A DNA stretch of 49,213 bases from Leisingera sp. ANG59 (GCF_013317235.1 NZ_WLCM01000002.1:98085-147297); one strand, 5' to 3'. Shown: positions 8,065-16,624, numbered from the stretch's first letter. The notes: generated by a model not told the origin, from the letters alone. Program-made: numbers and translations.

Positions 8065-8973
8065 TCACTCCGGCAGGGCCGACAGCGCCGCCGTGCAGGG
8101 GCCGTCCAGCAGCCAGTCCCGGAACGCGGCCACCTTGGGGTCGTTCCATTTCTGCCGCTCGCCGATCAGCGCGTAAGCCCCGTCCGGGGTGCCGCAGGTC
8201 ATGCCGGGGAACGGCAGCACCAGATCACCGCGGGCCAGTTCCTCCTGGCACAGGACCAGATCCGCCATCACCACCCCGGCCCCCATCACCGCCGCCCGGG
8301 TGGCCATATCCAGGTTGGGGAACGCCTCGCCGCTGGCCGGGTCTACCTGCTCCACCCCGAAGTGCTGCACCCAGGCCGGCCAGTCGCGGCGGCGCGGGCT
8401 TTCATGCAGCAGCCGCTGCCCGGCCAGTGCTTCCGGCCCGGCAGCCAGTGCCGGCAGCAGCGACGGGGCGCAGGCCGGGGCGAGGACCATTTCGAACAGC
8501 GGCAGCACCTCGATCTCCGGCGGCCGCCCGACGCGGTTTTCAACGGAAATACCCAGATCGTATTCCGCCGCCCGAAACCCCTTGCTGCTGTAGAAATCCG
8601 TGGTCAGCTGAAGCTTGATCTCCGGATGCGCGGCGCGGAACTGCTCCAGTTGCGGCAGCAGCCAGCGGATCGACAGCGTCGGCGGGCAGATCACCCGCAG
8701 CTCGGACGCATCCGCCGCGATCCGCTCCACCTCGTGCAGCATCTTCGCAAAAGCCTCTGTCAGCACCGGATAAAGCCGCCGCCCCGCCGCCGTCAGCTCC
8801 ACCCCGCGGGCATTGCGGTGGAACAGCGGCACGCCGATGTGCTCCTCCAGAATCTTCACCTGGCGGCTGACAGCGCCGCGCGTGACGAACAGTTCCTCCG
8901 CGGCGGCGATGAAGCCCTGATGGCGGGCGGCGGCCTCAAAGGCACGCAGGGCGTTTAGGGGCGGCAGGCGCAT
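8065..8973 (-). CDS. LysR-family transcriptional regulator (GcvA-like)
   Basis: DNA-binding regulator, 302 residues. The N-terminal winged helix-turn-helix reads LNALRAFEAAARHQGFIAAAEELFVTRGAVSRQVKILEE (residues 6-44), close to the GcvA subgroup pattern. A periplasmic-binding-like effector domain follows (about 90-295). It is divergent from the small gene at 9079. An inverted repeat covering the first bases upstream of the start is a likely autoregulatory site. The target genes and effector are unknown, and no glycine-cleavage genes are in the window. Confidence 0.9.
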   Translation of the reverse strand: MRLPPLNALRAFEAAARHQGFIAAAEELFVTRGAVSRQVKILEEHIGVPLFHRNARGVELTAAGRRLYPVLTEAFAKMLHEVERIAADASELRVICPPTLSIRWLLPQLEQFRAAHPEIKLQLTTDFYSSKGFRAAEYDLGISVENRVGRPPEIEVLPLFEMVLAPACAPSLLPALAAGPEALAGQRLLHESPRRRDWPAWVQHFGVEQVDPASGEAFPNLDMATRAAVMGAGVVMADLVLCQEELARGDLVLPFPGMTCGTPDGAYALIGERQKWNDPKVAAFRDWLLDGPCTAALSALPE

Positions 8974-8978
8974 CAGAT

Positions 8979-9009
8979 CACCATGGGTCAGTTTTCCTGA
9001 TCCATGGTG
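8979..9009. promoter_or_regulatory. Inverted repeat in the LysR divergent promoter
   Basis: CACCATGG (8979-8986) and CCATGGTG (9002-9009) form perfect 8-bp arms with a 15-base spacer, directly upstream of the LysR start codon (8973). The arrangement suits a LysR autoregulatory operator. No experimental basis is visible. Confidence 0.5.
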
Positions 9010-9078
9010 GAGATTAACTGGTTTGCGCGCAAGCCCCCTCCGCCCCTATCTCTCAGAGGCCAGAACGGAGGAAATTTC

Positions 9079-9360
9079 ATGACTGCATACTGTGAGAAAG
9101 CGGATGCCCGGCACCACGGCTCGCCAGCCCGCAGCGTGCTTGGCTGGATTGCAGGTCTGACAGGACTGAGAAAAGCTGAGCCTTATGGTGCGGCATCCCC
9201 GGAAACGGTACAGGTGCCGCATAACGAGCTGCAGCGGCTGACGGAGACATCTCCGCATCTGCTGGCCGACATCGGCGTGATGCCGGAGGCGGCCTCTGGC
9301 GAGACATCCCCCTGGCGGCTGCAGGACGGGCGCCACCTGCTGCTGCGCCCGCCGCTGTGA
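9079..9360 (+). CDS. Small DUF1127-like protein
   Basis: 93-residue protein starting MTAYCEKADARHHG after a strong ribosome site (GGAGGAAATTTC). The segment NELQRLTETSPHLLADIGV near residues 55-75 resembles the DUF1127/YjiS core in which a short helix ends in L-x-DIG. The rest is unremarkable and polar. DUF1127 proteins are small, and some bind RNA in alphaproteobacteria; a role here is not established. It is divergent from the LysR gene and could be its target. Confidence 0.65.
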   Translation: MTAYCEKADARHHGSPARSVLGWIAGLTGLRKAEPYGAASPETVQVPHNELQRLTETSPHLLADIGVMPEAASGETSPWRLQDGRHLLLRPPL

Positions 9361-9392
9361 GAGCCGGGGCGGCAAGCCGCCCGCCCTGCCCT

Positions 9393-9860
9393 CTAGCTGC
9401 CCAGCGGCAGCATGGTGGTCGACTTGATCTCTTCCATCGACAAAAGCGCGGTCACATTGTGCACTTTCACCTCTGAGATCAGCGCCTGGTAGAACACGTC
9501 ATAAGCACGCGCGTTCTGCACCCGCACTTTCAAAATATAGTCGATGTCGCCCGCCAGCCGGTGCGCCTCCTGCACCTCGGGGCGTTCCTGCAGCGCCTTC
9601 AGGAACTTGGCCTGCCATTCCGCCTCATGCTCCGAGGTGCGGATGAGGACAAAGAAACAGGCCTCGAACCCCAGCGCCTCCGGGTCCAGCAGCACTGTCT
9701 GCTGGCCGATCACGCCGGCCTCCTTCAGCTTGCGGATGCGATTCCACACCGGGGTCTTGGAAGACCCAACCCGGCGGGCTATTTCATCCAGCGACTGGCT
9801 GGCGTCGCGCTGCAGTTCAGCCAGAATTTTCCGGTCCGTGCCGTCGATCCGCACCGTCAT
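9393..9860 (-). CDS. Lrp/AsnC-family transcriptional regulator of the sulfur-assimilation cluster
   Basis: 155 residues. The N-terminal helix-turn-helix reads IDGTDRKILAELQRDASQSLDEIARRVG and is followed by SKTPVWNRIRKL. The C-terminal RAM ligand-binding domain includes EVQEAHRLAGDIDYILKV. The start MTVRIDGTDRK was chosen from family length and the ribosome site TAAGGAG; the frame is open further upstream but through promoter DNA. It is divergent from the siroheme/sulfite-reduction operon, with palindromes in the gap, so it probably controls those genes. The effector is not deducible. Confidence 0.9.
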   Translation of the reverse strand: MTVRIDGTDRKILAELQRDASQSLDEIARRVGSSKTPVWNRIRKLKEAGVIGQQTVLLDPEALGFEACFFVLIRTSEHEAEWQAKFLKALQERPEVQEAHRLAGDIDYILKVRVQNARAYDVFYQALISEVKVHNVTALLSMEEIKSTTMLPLGS

Positions 9861-9931
9861 TCCTGTTTTCTCCTTATGTGAGGACCAATCGGCCCGATGT
9901 CCCGCCGCGGCAAAACCAATGTTCTTATTTC

Positions 9932-9965
9932 TGCGCCTATATAGCGCAATACCGGGAATATTTCC
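9932..9965 (+). promoter_or_regulatory. Candidate operator/promoter region of the cys operon
   Basis: TGCGC-CTATATA-GCGCA (9932-9948) is an inverted repeat, followed by the near-palindrome GGAATATTTCC (9955-9965). Both are AT-rich islands in the gap between the Lrp regulator and the methyltransferase gene. They are plausible Lrp-type sites overlapping a promoter. Confidence 0.45.
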
Positions 9966-10006
9966 TATATCTACCCTCAAGTCAAACGCACTCAGAGGGT
10001 ACAGGA

Positions 10007-10825
10007 ATGTCCGCACCATCGACACATGCTGCCAATGCCGCCACTCACGCCCGTGGCAGCATGGACTGTATGGTTGCAGGCCAGGTGTGCTTTGCGGGCT
10101 CCGGCCCCGGCGATGCAGAGCTGCTGACCCTGAAAGCCCTGCGCGCGCTGCAAGCCGCCGACGTGATCCTGCACGACCGCCTGGTCAGCGATGAAATCCT
10201 GGCGCTGGCCGGCCCGCAGGCGGTGCTGGAAGACGCCGGCAAGGAAGGTTTCGGCGCTCAGGTCTCCCAGGCCGACATCAATGCCCGCCTGGTGGAACTG
10301 GCCAAGCAAGGCAAGAAGGTGCTGCGCCTCAAGGGCGGCGACCCGGCGATCTTTGCCCGCCTGGATGAGGAGCTGACCGCCTGCGAGGAAGCCGGTATCA
10401 GCTACAGCATCATCCCCGGCATCACCGCCGCCTCCGCAGCCGCCGCTGCCATCGGCCAGAGCCTGACCCAGCGCGGCCGCAACACCGCGGTGCGGTTCCT
10501 GACCGGCCACGCGATGACCGGCTTTGCCGATCACGACTGGGCCGCACTGGCGCGCCCGGGCGAGGTTGCCGCCGTCTACATGGGCAAGAAATCCGCCCGC
10601 TTCGTGCAGGGCCGCCTGATCATGCACGGCGCCGACCGCGCGACGCCGGTGACCATCATCGAAAACGCCTCCCGCCCCGAACAGCGGGTGCTGGAAACAA
10701 CGCTGGACCGCCTGCCTGCCGACCTGGATGCGGCCGGTTTTGACGGCCCTGCCCTCACATTCCTGGGCCTTGCCCCGCGCCAGGCGGCGGCAGCCCTGAA
10801 CGATCTCAAAACGGAGCTTGCATAA
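10007..10825 (+). CDS. cobA: Uroporphyrinogen-III C-methyltransferase (siroheme branch)
   Basis: Transfers two methyl groups from S-adenosylmethionine to uroporphyrinogen III to give precorrin-2, on the way to siroheme for the sulfite reductase encoded downstream. 272 residues: the single methyltransferase domain begins VCFAGSGPGDAELLTLKAL and contains the SAM-binding segment RLKGGDPAIFARLDEE and IPGITAASAAAA. The CysG N-terminal dehydrogenase/chelatase half is absent, so that activity must come from another gene. The start MSAPSTHAAN follows GAGGG. It overlaps the next gene by one base (TAATG). Confidence 0.93.
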   Translation: MSAPSTHAANAATHARGSMDCMVAGQVCFAGSGPGDAELLTLKALRALQAADVILHDRLVSDEILALAGPQAVLEDAGKEGFGAQVSQADINARLVELAKQGKKVLRLKGGDPAIFARLDEELTACEEAGISYSIIPGITAASAAAAAIGQSLTQRGRNTAVRFLTGHAMTGFADHDWAALARPGEVAAVYMGKKSARFVQGRLIMHGADRATPVTIIENASRPEQRVLETTLDRLPADLDAAGFDGPALTFLGLAPRQAAAALNDLKTELA

Positions 10826-11133
10826 TGGCCCGCGCCTTTACGCCCAAAGTCATCACCGCCAACGACCTGCTCGAGGGCGACGTGATCTATTTCACCGCTG
10901 ACAACACCTGGACCCGGAACCTGTCCGAGGCCGAGCTGATCACCGATGAGGCCGAAGCCCAGCTGCGCCTGATCGAGGCGGAGAAGCAGAACATCCGCAT
11001 CGTCGGCGCCTATCTGGCCGACGCCAAGGCAGGCCCGAACGGCCCTGAACCGACCCACTTCCGCGAGGAATTCCGCCGCACCGGCCCCTCGAACTACTTC
11101 CACGGCAAACAGGAGGCTGAAGCCAATGTATAA
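10825..11133 (+). CDS. DUF2849 protein of the sulfite-reduction operon
   Basis: 102 residues, starting MARAFTPKVITANDLLEGDVIYFT. This small family (DUF2849) is found next to sulfite/nitrite reductase genes in alphaproteobacteria. No catalytic motif is evident. It is coupled at both ends: the start overlaps the cobA stop and its 3' end overlaps the start of the reductase gene by 8 bases. The location suggests a role in assembly or regulation of the reductase, which is inference only. Confidence 0.88.
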   Translation: MARAFTPKVITANDLLEGDVIYFTADNTWTRNLSEAELITDEAEAQLRLIEAEKQNIRIVGAYLADAKAGPNGPEPTHFREEFRRTGPSNYFHGKQEAEANV

Positions 11134-12790
11134 GTACAATGAATTCGACGAAGCCTTTCTGGCCGAACGCAACGCCCAGTTCCGCGCCCAGGTCGAGCGC
11201 CGCATCGACGGCTCCCTCACCGAGGATGAGTTCAAGCCGCTGCGCCTGATGAACGGCGTCTACCTGCAGCTGCACGCCTACATGCTGCGGGTCGCGATCC
11301 CCTATGGCACCCTGAACCCGAACCAGATGCGCACCCTGGCGCTGCTGGCCGAGAAGTGGGACAAGGGCTACGGCCATTTCACCACCCGCCAGAACATCCA
11401 GTACAACTGGCCCAAGCTGCGCGACCTGCCGGACATGCTGGACGCGCTGGGTGAGGTCGGGCTGCACGCCATCCAGACCTCCGGCAACACCATCCGCAAC
11501 ACCACCGCCGACCATTTCGCCGGTGCCGCCGCGGATGAGCTGACCGATCCCCGCCCCTATGCCGAGCTGATCCGCCAGTGGTCGACCGACCACCCGGAAT
11601 TCCAGTTCCTGGGCCGCAAGTTCAAGATCGCCATCACCGGCAGCAGCGCCGACCGCGCCGTGATCAAGGCGCATGACGTGGGCCTGCAGGTGGTGGAGCA
11701 GGACGGCAAGGTGGGCTTCAAGGTCATCGTCGGCGGCGGCCTGGGCCGCACCCCGATGATCGGCCAGGTGCTGCGCGAATTCCTGCCGCAGGCGGATCTG
11801 CTGCCCTACCTGGAGTCGGTTCTGACCGTCTACAACGTGCTGGGCCGCCGCGACAACAAGTACAAGGCGCGCATCAAGATCACCGTTTCCGAGAACGGCA
11901 TCGACACCTACCGCGCGATGACCGAGGAAGCCTTCATGGCGATCCGCGGCCAGTACGACGGCACCGACCAGCAGCTGCTGGAAGAGATCAAGACGCATTT
12001 CCAGGCGCCGGAGTTCCGCTCCGCCCCGACCGATGCGTTCGATGCGGCTTATGCAAACGACCCGGTGTTCCGCGCCTGGGCCGACACCAACCTGCACGCG
12101 CACCGCGCCGAGGGCCACGCCATTGCCACCATCTCGATCAAGGCGCATGGCCAGACCCCGGGCGACGCGACCGCTGAGCAGATGCGGGTGATGGCCGACC
12201 TGGCCGAGCAGTACGCCTATGGCGAGCTGCGCATCAGCCACCAGCAGAACGTGATCCTGCCGCATGTCCACAAGAACGACCTGCCGGCAATCCACGCCAC
12301 GCTGAAGACGCACGGCCTGGCCACCGCCAACATCGGCCTGATCTCGGACATCATCGCCTGCCCGGGCATGGACTACTGCGCGCTGGCGACCGCCCGCTCG
12401 ATCCCGGTCGCGCAGGAGATCGCAACCCGCTTTGACGAGCTGAAGATGGAGCACGACATCGGCCATCTGCAGATCAAGATCTCGGGCTGCATCAACGCCT
12501 GCGGCCACCACCACGTTGCCCATATCGGCATCCTGGGCCTGGACCGCGCCGGCGTCGAGAACTACCAGATCACCCTGGGCGGCGACGCCACCGAGACGGC
12601 TGCCATCGGCACCCGCACCGGCCCCGGCTTTGCCTATGACGAGATTGTTCCGGCCGTGGAGCGGATCGTCGAGGTCTACATGGCCCAGCGTGACAGCGCC
12701 GAGGAAACCTTCCTCGAAACCTACCGCCGGATCGGCATGGAGCCGTTCAAGGCAGCACTGTATCCCGAGGCTCAGAAAAAGGTCGCCTGA
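11126..12790 (+). CDS. cysI: Sulfite (nitrite/sulfite-type) reductase, siroheme and [4Fe-4S] haemoprotein
   Basis: Six-electron reduction of sulfite to sulfide. 554 residues with the repeated half-domain architecture of the family. Iron-sulfur and siroheme ligands appear as CPGMDYC and KISGCINACGHHH near residues 410-460, and there are substrate-site basic residues such as FTTRQNIQ. It is the ferredoxin-type single-subunit enzyme; a ferredoxin-NADP reductase gene lies at the end of the cluster. Nitrite reduction cannot be excluded from sequence alone, but the neighbours cysH and the siroheme methyltransferase support sulfite. Confidence 0.93.
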   Translation: MYKYNEFDEAFLAERNAQFRAQVERRIDGSLTEDEFKPLRLMNGVYLQLHAYMLRVAIPYGTLNPNQMRTLALLAEKWDKGYGHFTTRQNIQYNWPKLRDLPDMLDALGEVGLHAIQTSGNTIRNTTADHFAGAAADELTDPRPYAELIRQWSTDHPEFQFLGRKFKIAITGSSADRAVIKAHDVGLQVVEQDGKVGFKVIVGGGLGRTPMIGQVLREFLPQADLLPYLESVLTVYNVLGRRDNKYKARIKITVSENGIDTYRAMTEEAFMAIRGQYDGTDQQLLEEIKTHFQAPEFRSAPTDAFDAAYANDPVFRAWADTNLHAHRAEGHAIATISIKAHGQTPGDATAEQMRVMADLAEQYAYGELRISHQQNVILPHVHKNDLPAIHATLKTHGLATANIGLISDIIACPGMDYCALATARSIPVAQEIATRFDELKMEHDIGHLQIKISGCINACGHHHVAHIGILGLDRAGVENYQITLGGDATETAAIGTRTGPGFAYDEIVPAVERIVEVYMAQRDSAEETFLETYRRIGMEPFKAALYPEAQKKVA

Positions 12791-12794
12791 TCTG

Positions 12795-13556
12795 ATGTTC
12801 CATTCAGCCGGAAACAAGCCCGCCGGGGAAGCCGAGCTTCTCCGGGACCGGGAGCTGGCCGCCAAGGCGGAGGCGCTCAACGCGCGCTTCCGCCACCATT
12901 CGGCCACCTCGGTGATGGAGGGCGCATTGCGGGACGCGGGGCACATCGCCCTGGTCTCCTCTTTCGGCGCGGAATCCGTGGTGCTCCTGCATATGGCCGC
13001 GATCATCGACCCGATGACGCCGGTTGTGTTCGTGGACACCGAACTGCTGTTCACCGAAACGCTGATCTATCAGCAGGAGGTGAGCGAGCGGCTGGGCCTG
13101 CGCAATGTGCGCATCATCCGCGCCGACGATATCGCCGAGAAGGATCCCTACGGGGCCCTCAAGTTCAGCGACAAGGACGCCTGCTGCACCCTGCGGAAAA
13201 CCGTGCCGCTGCAAAAGGCGCTGGCGGACTACGACGGCTGGATCACCGGCCGCAAGCGGTTCCAGTCCGGCACCCGTGCCGCGCTGGAGTTCTTCGAGGT
13301 CGAAGAGGGCACCGGGCGGCTCAAGATCAACCCGCTGGCCCACTGGGCGCCCGAGGACGTGCGCGCCTATATGGACGAAAACCGCCTGCCCCGCCATCCG
13401 CTGGTGGCCAAGGGCTACCCGTCGATCGGCTGCGCGCCCTGCACCAGCCCGGTCAAGGAAGGCGAAGACCCGCGCGCCGGCCGGTGGCGCGGGGAAAACA
13501 AGGAAGAATGCGGCATCCACGTGGTGGACGGCCAATTCGTACGCACAGGAGCGTGA
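12795..13556 (+). CDS. cysH: Adenylyl-sulfate (APS-type) reductase CysH
   Basis: Reduces activated sulfate to sulfite using thioredoxin or glutathione. 253 residues. The PAPS-reductase fold shows LVSSFGAESVVLLHM, and four cysteines are arranged as DACCTLRK...IGCAPC, the pair-plus-pair pattern that binds a [4Fe-4S] cluster in APS reductases. ECGIH near the C-terminus carries the catalytic cysteine. By family knowledge this pattern predicts preference for APS over PAPS. It starts 4 bases after the cysI stop, with MFHSAGNK as the N-terminus. Confidence 0.92.
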   Translation: MFHSAGNKPAGEAELLRDRELAAKAEALNARFRHHSATSVMEGALRDAGHIALVSSFGAESVVLLHMAAIIDPMTPVVFVDTELLFTETLIYQQEVSERLGLRNVRIIRADDIAEKDPYGALKFSDKDACCTLRKTVPLQKALADYDGWITGRKRFQSGTRAALEFFEVEEGTGRLKINPLAHWAPEDVRAYMDENRLPRHPLVAKGYPSIGCAPCTSPVKEGEDPRAGRWRGENKEECGIHVVDGQFVRTGA

Positions 13557-13561
13557 GTGAG

Positions 13562-13957
13562 ATGACTGTTATCGTGACCGACACCGGCTTTGCCGCTGAT
13601 GACTGGACCGGCGGCTTTGACGGCGCCAACGTGCTGGAGCTGGCCTCGGACGCCAATCTGAACGACGTGTCGCTGGACGGCGTGGAGCTGGTGCGGGTAC
13701 AATTCCCCAGCTTTGCGGACGGCCGCGGCTTCACCCTGGCCCGCCAGTTGCGGCTGAAGGGCTATGAGGGCCGCCTGCGCGCCTTCGGCCATGTGATCGC
13801 CGACCAGTACGCCATGGCCCGCCGCTCCGGCTTTGACGAGGTGGAGCTGAGCGACGACCTCGCCGCCCGCCAGCCCGAGGACCAGTGGCTGGCCCGCGCC
13901 AACTGGAAGGACCACAGCTATCAGGCCCGCCTGCGCGGCAGCACCGCTGCCCGCTGA
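13562..13957 (+). CDS. DUF934 protein
   Basis: 131 residues, starting MTVIVTDTGFAADDW. DUF934 proteins accompany sulfite reductase and cysH in proteobacteria. The conserved segment is RGFTLARQLRLKGYEGRLRAFGHVIADQYAMARRSGFDEVE. No enzymatic motif is recognisable. It begins 5 bases after the cysH stop and belongs to the same operon. Function unknown; a regulatory or accessory role in assimilatory sulfite reduction is inferred. Confidence 0.88.
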   Translation: MTVIVTDTGFAADDWTGGFDGANVLELASDANLNDVSLDGVELVRVQFPSFADGRGFTLARQLRLKGYEGRLRAFGHVIADQYAMARRSGFDEVELSDDLAARQPEDQWLARANWKDHSYQARLRGSTAAR

Positions 13958-14100
13958 GCCAGCCAGACCCGAACCCGGGATCCCCCGCAGACCGGTTCCG
14001 TTGCGTTCAGCGCGGAGCCGGTTTCGCAAAACAGGGGGTTTTCCTGACCTGTATCAAAGACTAATCAGAGGTGCCGGCTTCTCCTCCGGCAGAGTAACCG

Positions 14101-14967
14101 ATGAATGAGATGACCGCCGTGACCGACACCGCAACCGACCCGAAACCGGCCAAGGCCGTTCCGGCGCTGCCCGACGCCCAGACCGTGACCCAGGTGAAAC
14201 ACTGGACCGACCGGCTGTTCTCCTTCCGCTGCACCCGTCCTGCGTCCCTGCGGTTCCGCTCCGGCGAGTTCGTGATGATCGGCCTGATGGGCGACCCGGA
14301 CCCCAAGACCGGCAAGCAGAAACCGCTGCTGCGCGCCTATTCCATCGCCTCCCCCAGCTGGGACGAGGAAATGGAATTCTACTCGATCAAGGTGCAGGAC
14401 GGCCCGCTGACCTCCAAGCTGCAGCACATCCAGGAAGGCGACGAGATCATCCTGCGCCCCAAGCCGGTCGGCACCCTGGTGCATGACGCGCTGCTGCCGG
14501 GCAAGCGGATCTGGTTCTTTGCCACCGGCACCGGCTTTGCGCCCTTTGCCTCGCTGCTGCGCGAGCCGCAGACCTATCAGGATTACGACGAGGTGATCAT
14601 CACCCACACCTGCCGCGAGGCCGGTGAGCTGACCTATGGCCGCGAGCTGATCGAAAGCCTAAAGGACGATGAGCTGCTGAACGAGGTGATCGGCGAAGGC
14701 TTCTGGAAGAAGATCAAATACTACCCGACCACCACCCGCGAAGAGAGCCCGAAGATGGGCCGCATCACTGACCTGATGCGCTCCGGCGAGGCATTTTCCG
14801 ATCTCGGCGTGCCGCCGCTGAACCCGGACACCGACCGCGCGATGATCTGCGGCAACCTGGCCTTCAACCTGGAGCTCAAGGACCTCTTTGAGAACACCTA
14901 CGGGCTGGAAGAAGGCGCCAACTCCAAGCCGGCGCACTTCGTGGTCGAAAAGGCGTTCCTGGACTGA
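14101..14967 (+). CDS. fpr: Ferredoxin-NADP reductase
   Basis: FAD flavoprotein that passes electrons between NADPH and ferredoxin, 288 residues. Visible are the FAD-binding RAYSIASP motif (RxYS), the pyrophosphate/NADP segment FFATGTGFAPFASLLRE and the C-terminal ICGNLAFNLELKDLFE. The end HFVVEKAFLD matches the bacterial Fpr pattern. It lies 143 bp after DUF934, so it may have its own promoter. It is the likely electron source for the sulfite reductase through a ferredoxin encoded elsewhere. An in-frame ATG three codons downstream is an alternative start. Confidence 0.92.
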   Translation: MNEMTAVTDTATDPKPAKAVPALPDAQTVTQVKHWTDRLFSFRCTRPASLRFRSGEFVMIGLMGDPDPKTGKQKPLLRAYSIASPSWDEEMEFYSIKVQDGPLTSKLQHIQEGDEIILRPKPVGTLVHDALLPGKRIWFFATGTGFAPFASLLREPQTYQDYDEVIITHTCREAGELTYGRELIESLKDDELLNEVIGEGFWKKIKYYPTTTREESPKMGRITDLMRSGEAFSDLGVPPLNPDTDRAMICGNLAFNLELKDLFENTYGLEEGANSKPAHFVVEKAFLD

Positions 14968-15017
14968 TCCGGCGCCGGGCCGCCCCTGCGGGCTGCCCTG
15001 ATTTTGACACCGTTTTG

Positions 15018-15047
15018 ACGGGAGGCTGCCGCCTCCCGTTTATCATT
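15018..15047 (+). terminator. Rho-independent terminator after fpr
   Basis: ACGGGAGGC-TGCC-GCCTCCCGT is a perfect 9-bp stem with a 4-base loop, followed by TTTATCATTT. Confidence 0.8.
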
Positions 15048-15087
15048 TGTTGGGGATGAATCGGTATCCCGGTTGCTGAGATCCAGA

Positions 15088-15615
15088 ATGGAGCAGCAGC
15101 AGATGCACAACGAACCGGTCCCCGGGCAGGCGCCCGTCTTTCAGTCCGTCAGAACCGAAGCAGGCAAGGCCCGCGTCCGCGCCGCGCTGACCGGGTTCCA
15201 GAACCGCCCGGACCAGGTGCAGCCGTCGACCCCGGAAAAGCTTGCCGCCATCAAGGCCGGTTTCGATCTGCGCGCCATGGCGCCGCAGGACATCGACCGG
15301 ATGTTCGACGCGCTGGTGCAGGCAGGCCACGCGATGACCGCGCCGATGCTGCTCTTGAATTCGATGGGCGACCGCTTCCGCAGCCATTTGGCGGGCCTCA
15401 CCGGCAAGGACTACGACGGCGGCAAGGCCCTGGACCTGATCGCGGTGGCGCAGCTGCAGATCCAGCGCGCCCGCAAGCAGGGCGGCGCCAGCGGCGGCTG
15501 GGAAAGCTTCCTGTCCTTCCTGGTGCCCCAGTCTCCGGCTGACCAGCCCGCGGCCCAGGCACCGCTGGACCATATGGCGCGGCTTGCCCAGCAGGCGCAG
15601 GCCCGTCCCAACTGA
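15088..15615 (+). CDS. Hypothetical protein
   Basis: Predicted soluble protein of 175 residues, not recognised. It has no signal peptide or membrane segment. A helical middle section (TPEKLAAIKAGFDLRAMAPQDIDRM and FDALVQAGHAMTAPMLLLNSMG) is followed by a glycine-rich region and a Pro/Ala/Gln-rich tail. Three in-frame starts are possible: TTG at 15073, ATG at 15088 and ATG at 15103; the last has GGAG at good spacing. It is flanked by terminators on both sides, so it is a monocistronic unit. Conservation could not be tested. Confidence 0.65.
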   Translation: MEQQQMHNEPVPGQAPVFQSVRTEAGKARVRAALTGFQNRPDQVQPSTPEKLAAIKAGFDLRAMAPQDIDRMFDALVQAGHAMTAPMLLLNSMGDRFRSHLAGLTGKDYDGGKALDLIAVAQLQIQRARKQGGASGGWESFLSFLVPQSPADQPAAQAPLDHMARLAQQAQARPN

Positions 15616-15667
15616 CCCGTCCCAACCGACGCGGCCAGCCGCACCGGCCCCATCCCGTGATACAAGA

Positions 15668-15700
15668 AAGGCGGCCAGGAGAATCCGGCCGCCTTCTTCT
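15668..15700. terminator. Bidirectional terminator
   Basis: AAGGCGGCC and GGCCGCCTT form a 9-bp stem with a 10-base loop, with A-rich and CTTCT flanks, between two convergent genes. Confidence 0.75.
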
Positions 15701-15728
15701 CGCGTTCAGTGCCTGTCAGCCGGCTGGA

Positions 15729-16253
15729 TCACTCGCTCGCGGTTGCGGCATCATCAGTTGTGCCGGTTGCAGCAGTGCCGGACTGGTTCAGCAGCTCCTC
15801 AGCTGCGGAAGTTGCGCTGTCCACCGCTTCGGTGGCGGCGTCCGCCGCGCCGGCCGCGGTATCCGCAGCGCTGTCAACCGCAGTGGCCGCTGCATCCGCC
15901 GCAGTGCCGGTGGCGTCCCCGGCCGCTTCAGCTGCGCTGTCAATCGCGTCGCCCACGGTTTCCGTGACTGCACTGGCGGCCTCGTTCACCGCATCCTGCG
16001 CGGCCTCGACGGCAGCACCCGCGGCCTCGGCGCCGGCCTCAACCGCCTCATCCACCGCCTCAGCAGCGTCCTCGGCCGCTTCCTCTGCCGCGGCCGCCGG
16101 TTCTTCCGAGATTACCGGCTCGGTGCTGCTCTGCTCTTCCTGCACCGCCGGCGCCTCAGCCGGGACCGGCTCCTGCGCGTCCTGGCGGCTGACCACCACA
16201 TAGGCTCCAACTGCTGCGGCGCCCAGCGCCAGCACGATCAACAACTGTTTCAT
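15729..16253 (-). CDS. Anchored Ala/Glu/Asp-rich low-complexity protein (LEA-like)
   Basis: 174 residues. The N-terminus MKQLLIVLALGAAAVGAYVVVS is a membrane anchor or uncleaved signal. The rest is almost entirely Ala, Glu, Asp, Thr, Val and Ser in a loose 4- and 11-residue periodicity (EEAAEDAAEAVDEAVEAG and DAIDSAAEAAGDATG), which predicts an acidic amphipathic helix or disordered rod in the periplasm. A good ribosome site (AGGAGAAAGACCC) supports translation. The repetitive composition makes homology unreliable. A stress-protection or spacer role is speculative. Confidence 0.75.
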   Translation of the reverse strand: MKQLLIVLALGAAAVGAYVVVSRQDAQEPVPAEAPAVQEEQSSTEPVISEEPAAAAEEAAEDAAEAVDEAVEAGAEAAGAAVEAAQDAVNEAASAVTETVGDAIDSAAEAAGDATGTAADAAATAVDSAADTAAGAADAATEAVDSATSAAEELLNQSGTAATGTTDDAATASE

Positions 16254-16624
16254 GGGTCTTTCTCCTCACTCCTGCCGGCCCGCCCGGGCCGGGGCCGCAG
16301 CTGATGCGGCATCTGCCCTGCCAGATGGCGTTGCGAAGGGCACAGCTCAAGGGGGAAGTTTAGCATATATGCGTCACGGGCGGCGCCGCGCCGCAGATCC
16401 GCGCGAAACTGGCGGAAGGCCGCCGCAATCGCGCAATTTCAGGCTGTTGCGCGCCGCCCCTCGCCCGGTGCCGGCGCCGGTTTCGCATCTGTTTTCCGGG
16501 CCTTTTGCAACATGCGGCCTTGAAAAGCGCCTTTCCTGCCGCCATACCGCCCATAACGCTTGAATCACATGCGCGGGGGCAGTAGCGTTCCCGCACTTTT
16601 TGCAATGACAGAAGGATCGCAGTC
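16254..16624. other. Divergent intergenic region upstream of infC
   Basis: 371 bases between the divergent LEA-like gene and infC. I see promoter-like AT-rich sequence around 16355-16370 (TTTAGCATATAT) and otherwise GC-rich DNA without a convincing gene or structured RNA. It probably holds promoters for both flanking genes. Confidence 0.4.

Noticed and set aside
10940-13054. Long minus-strand open frame opposite cysI and cysH
   Set aside because: Antisense shadow without motifs; the plus-strand genes are clear.
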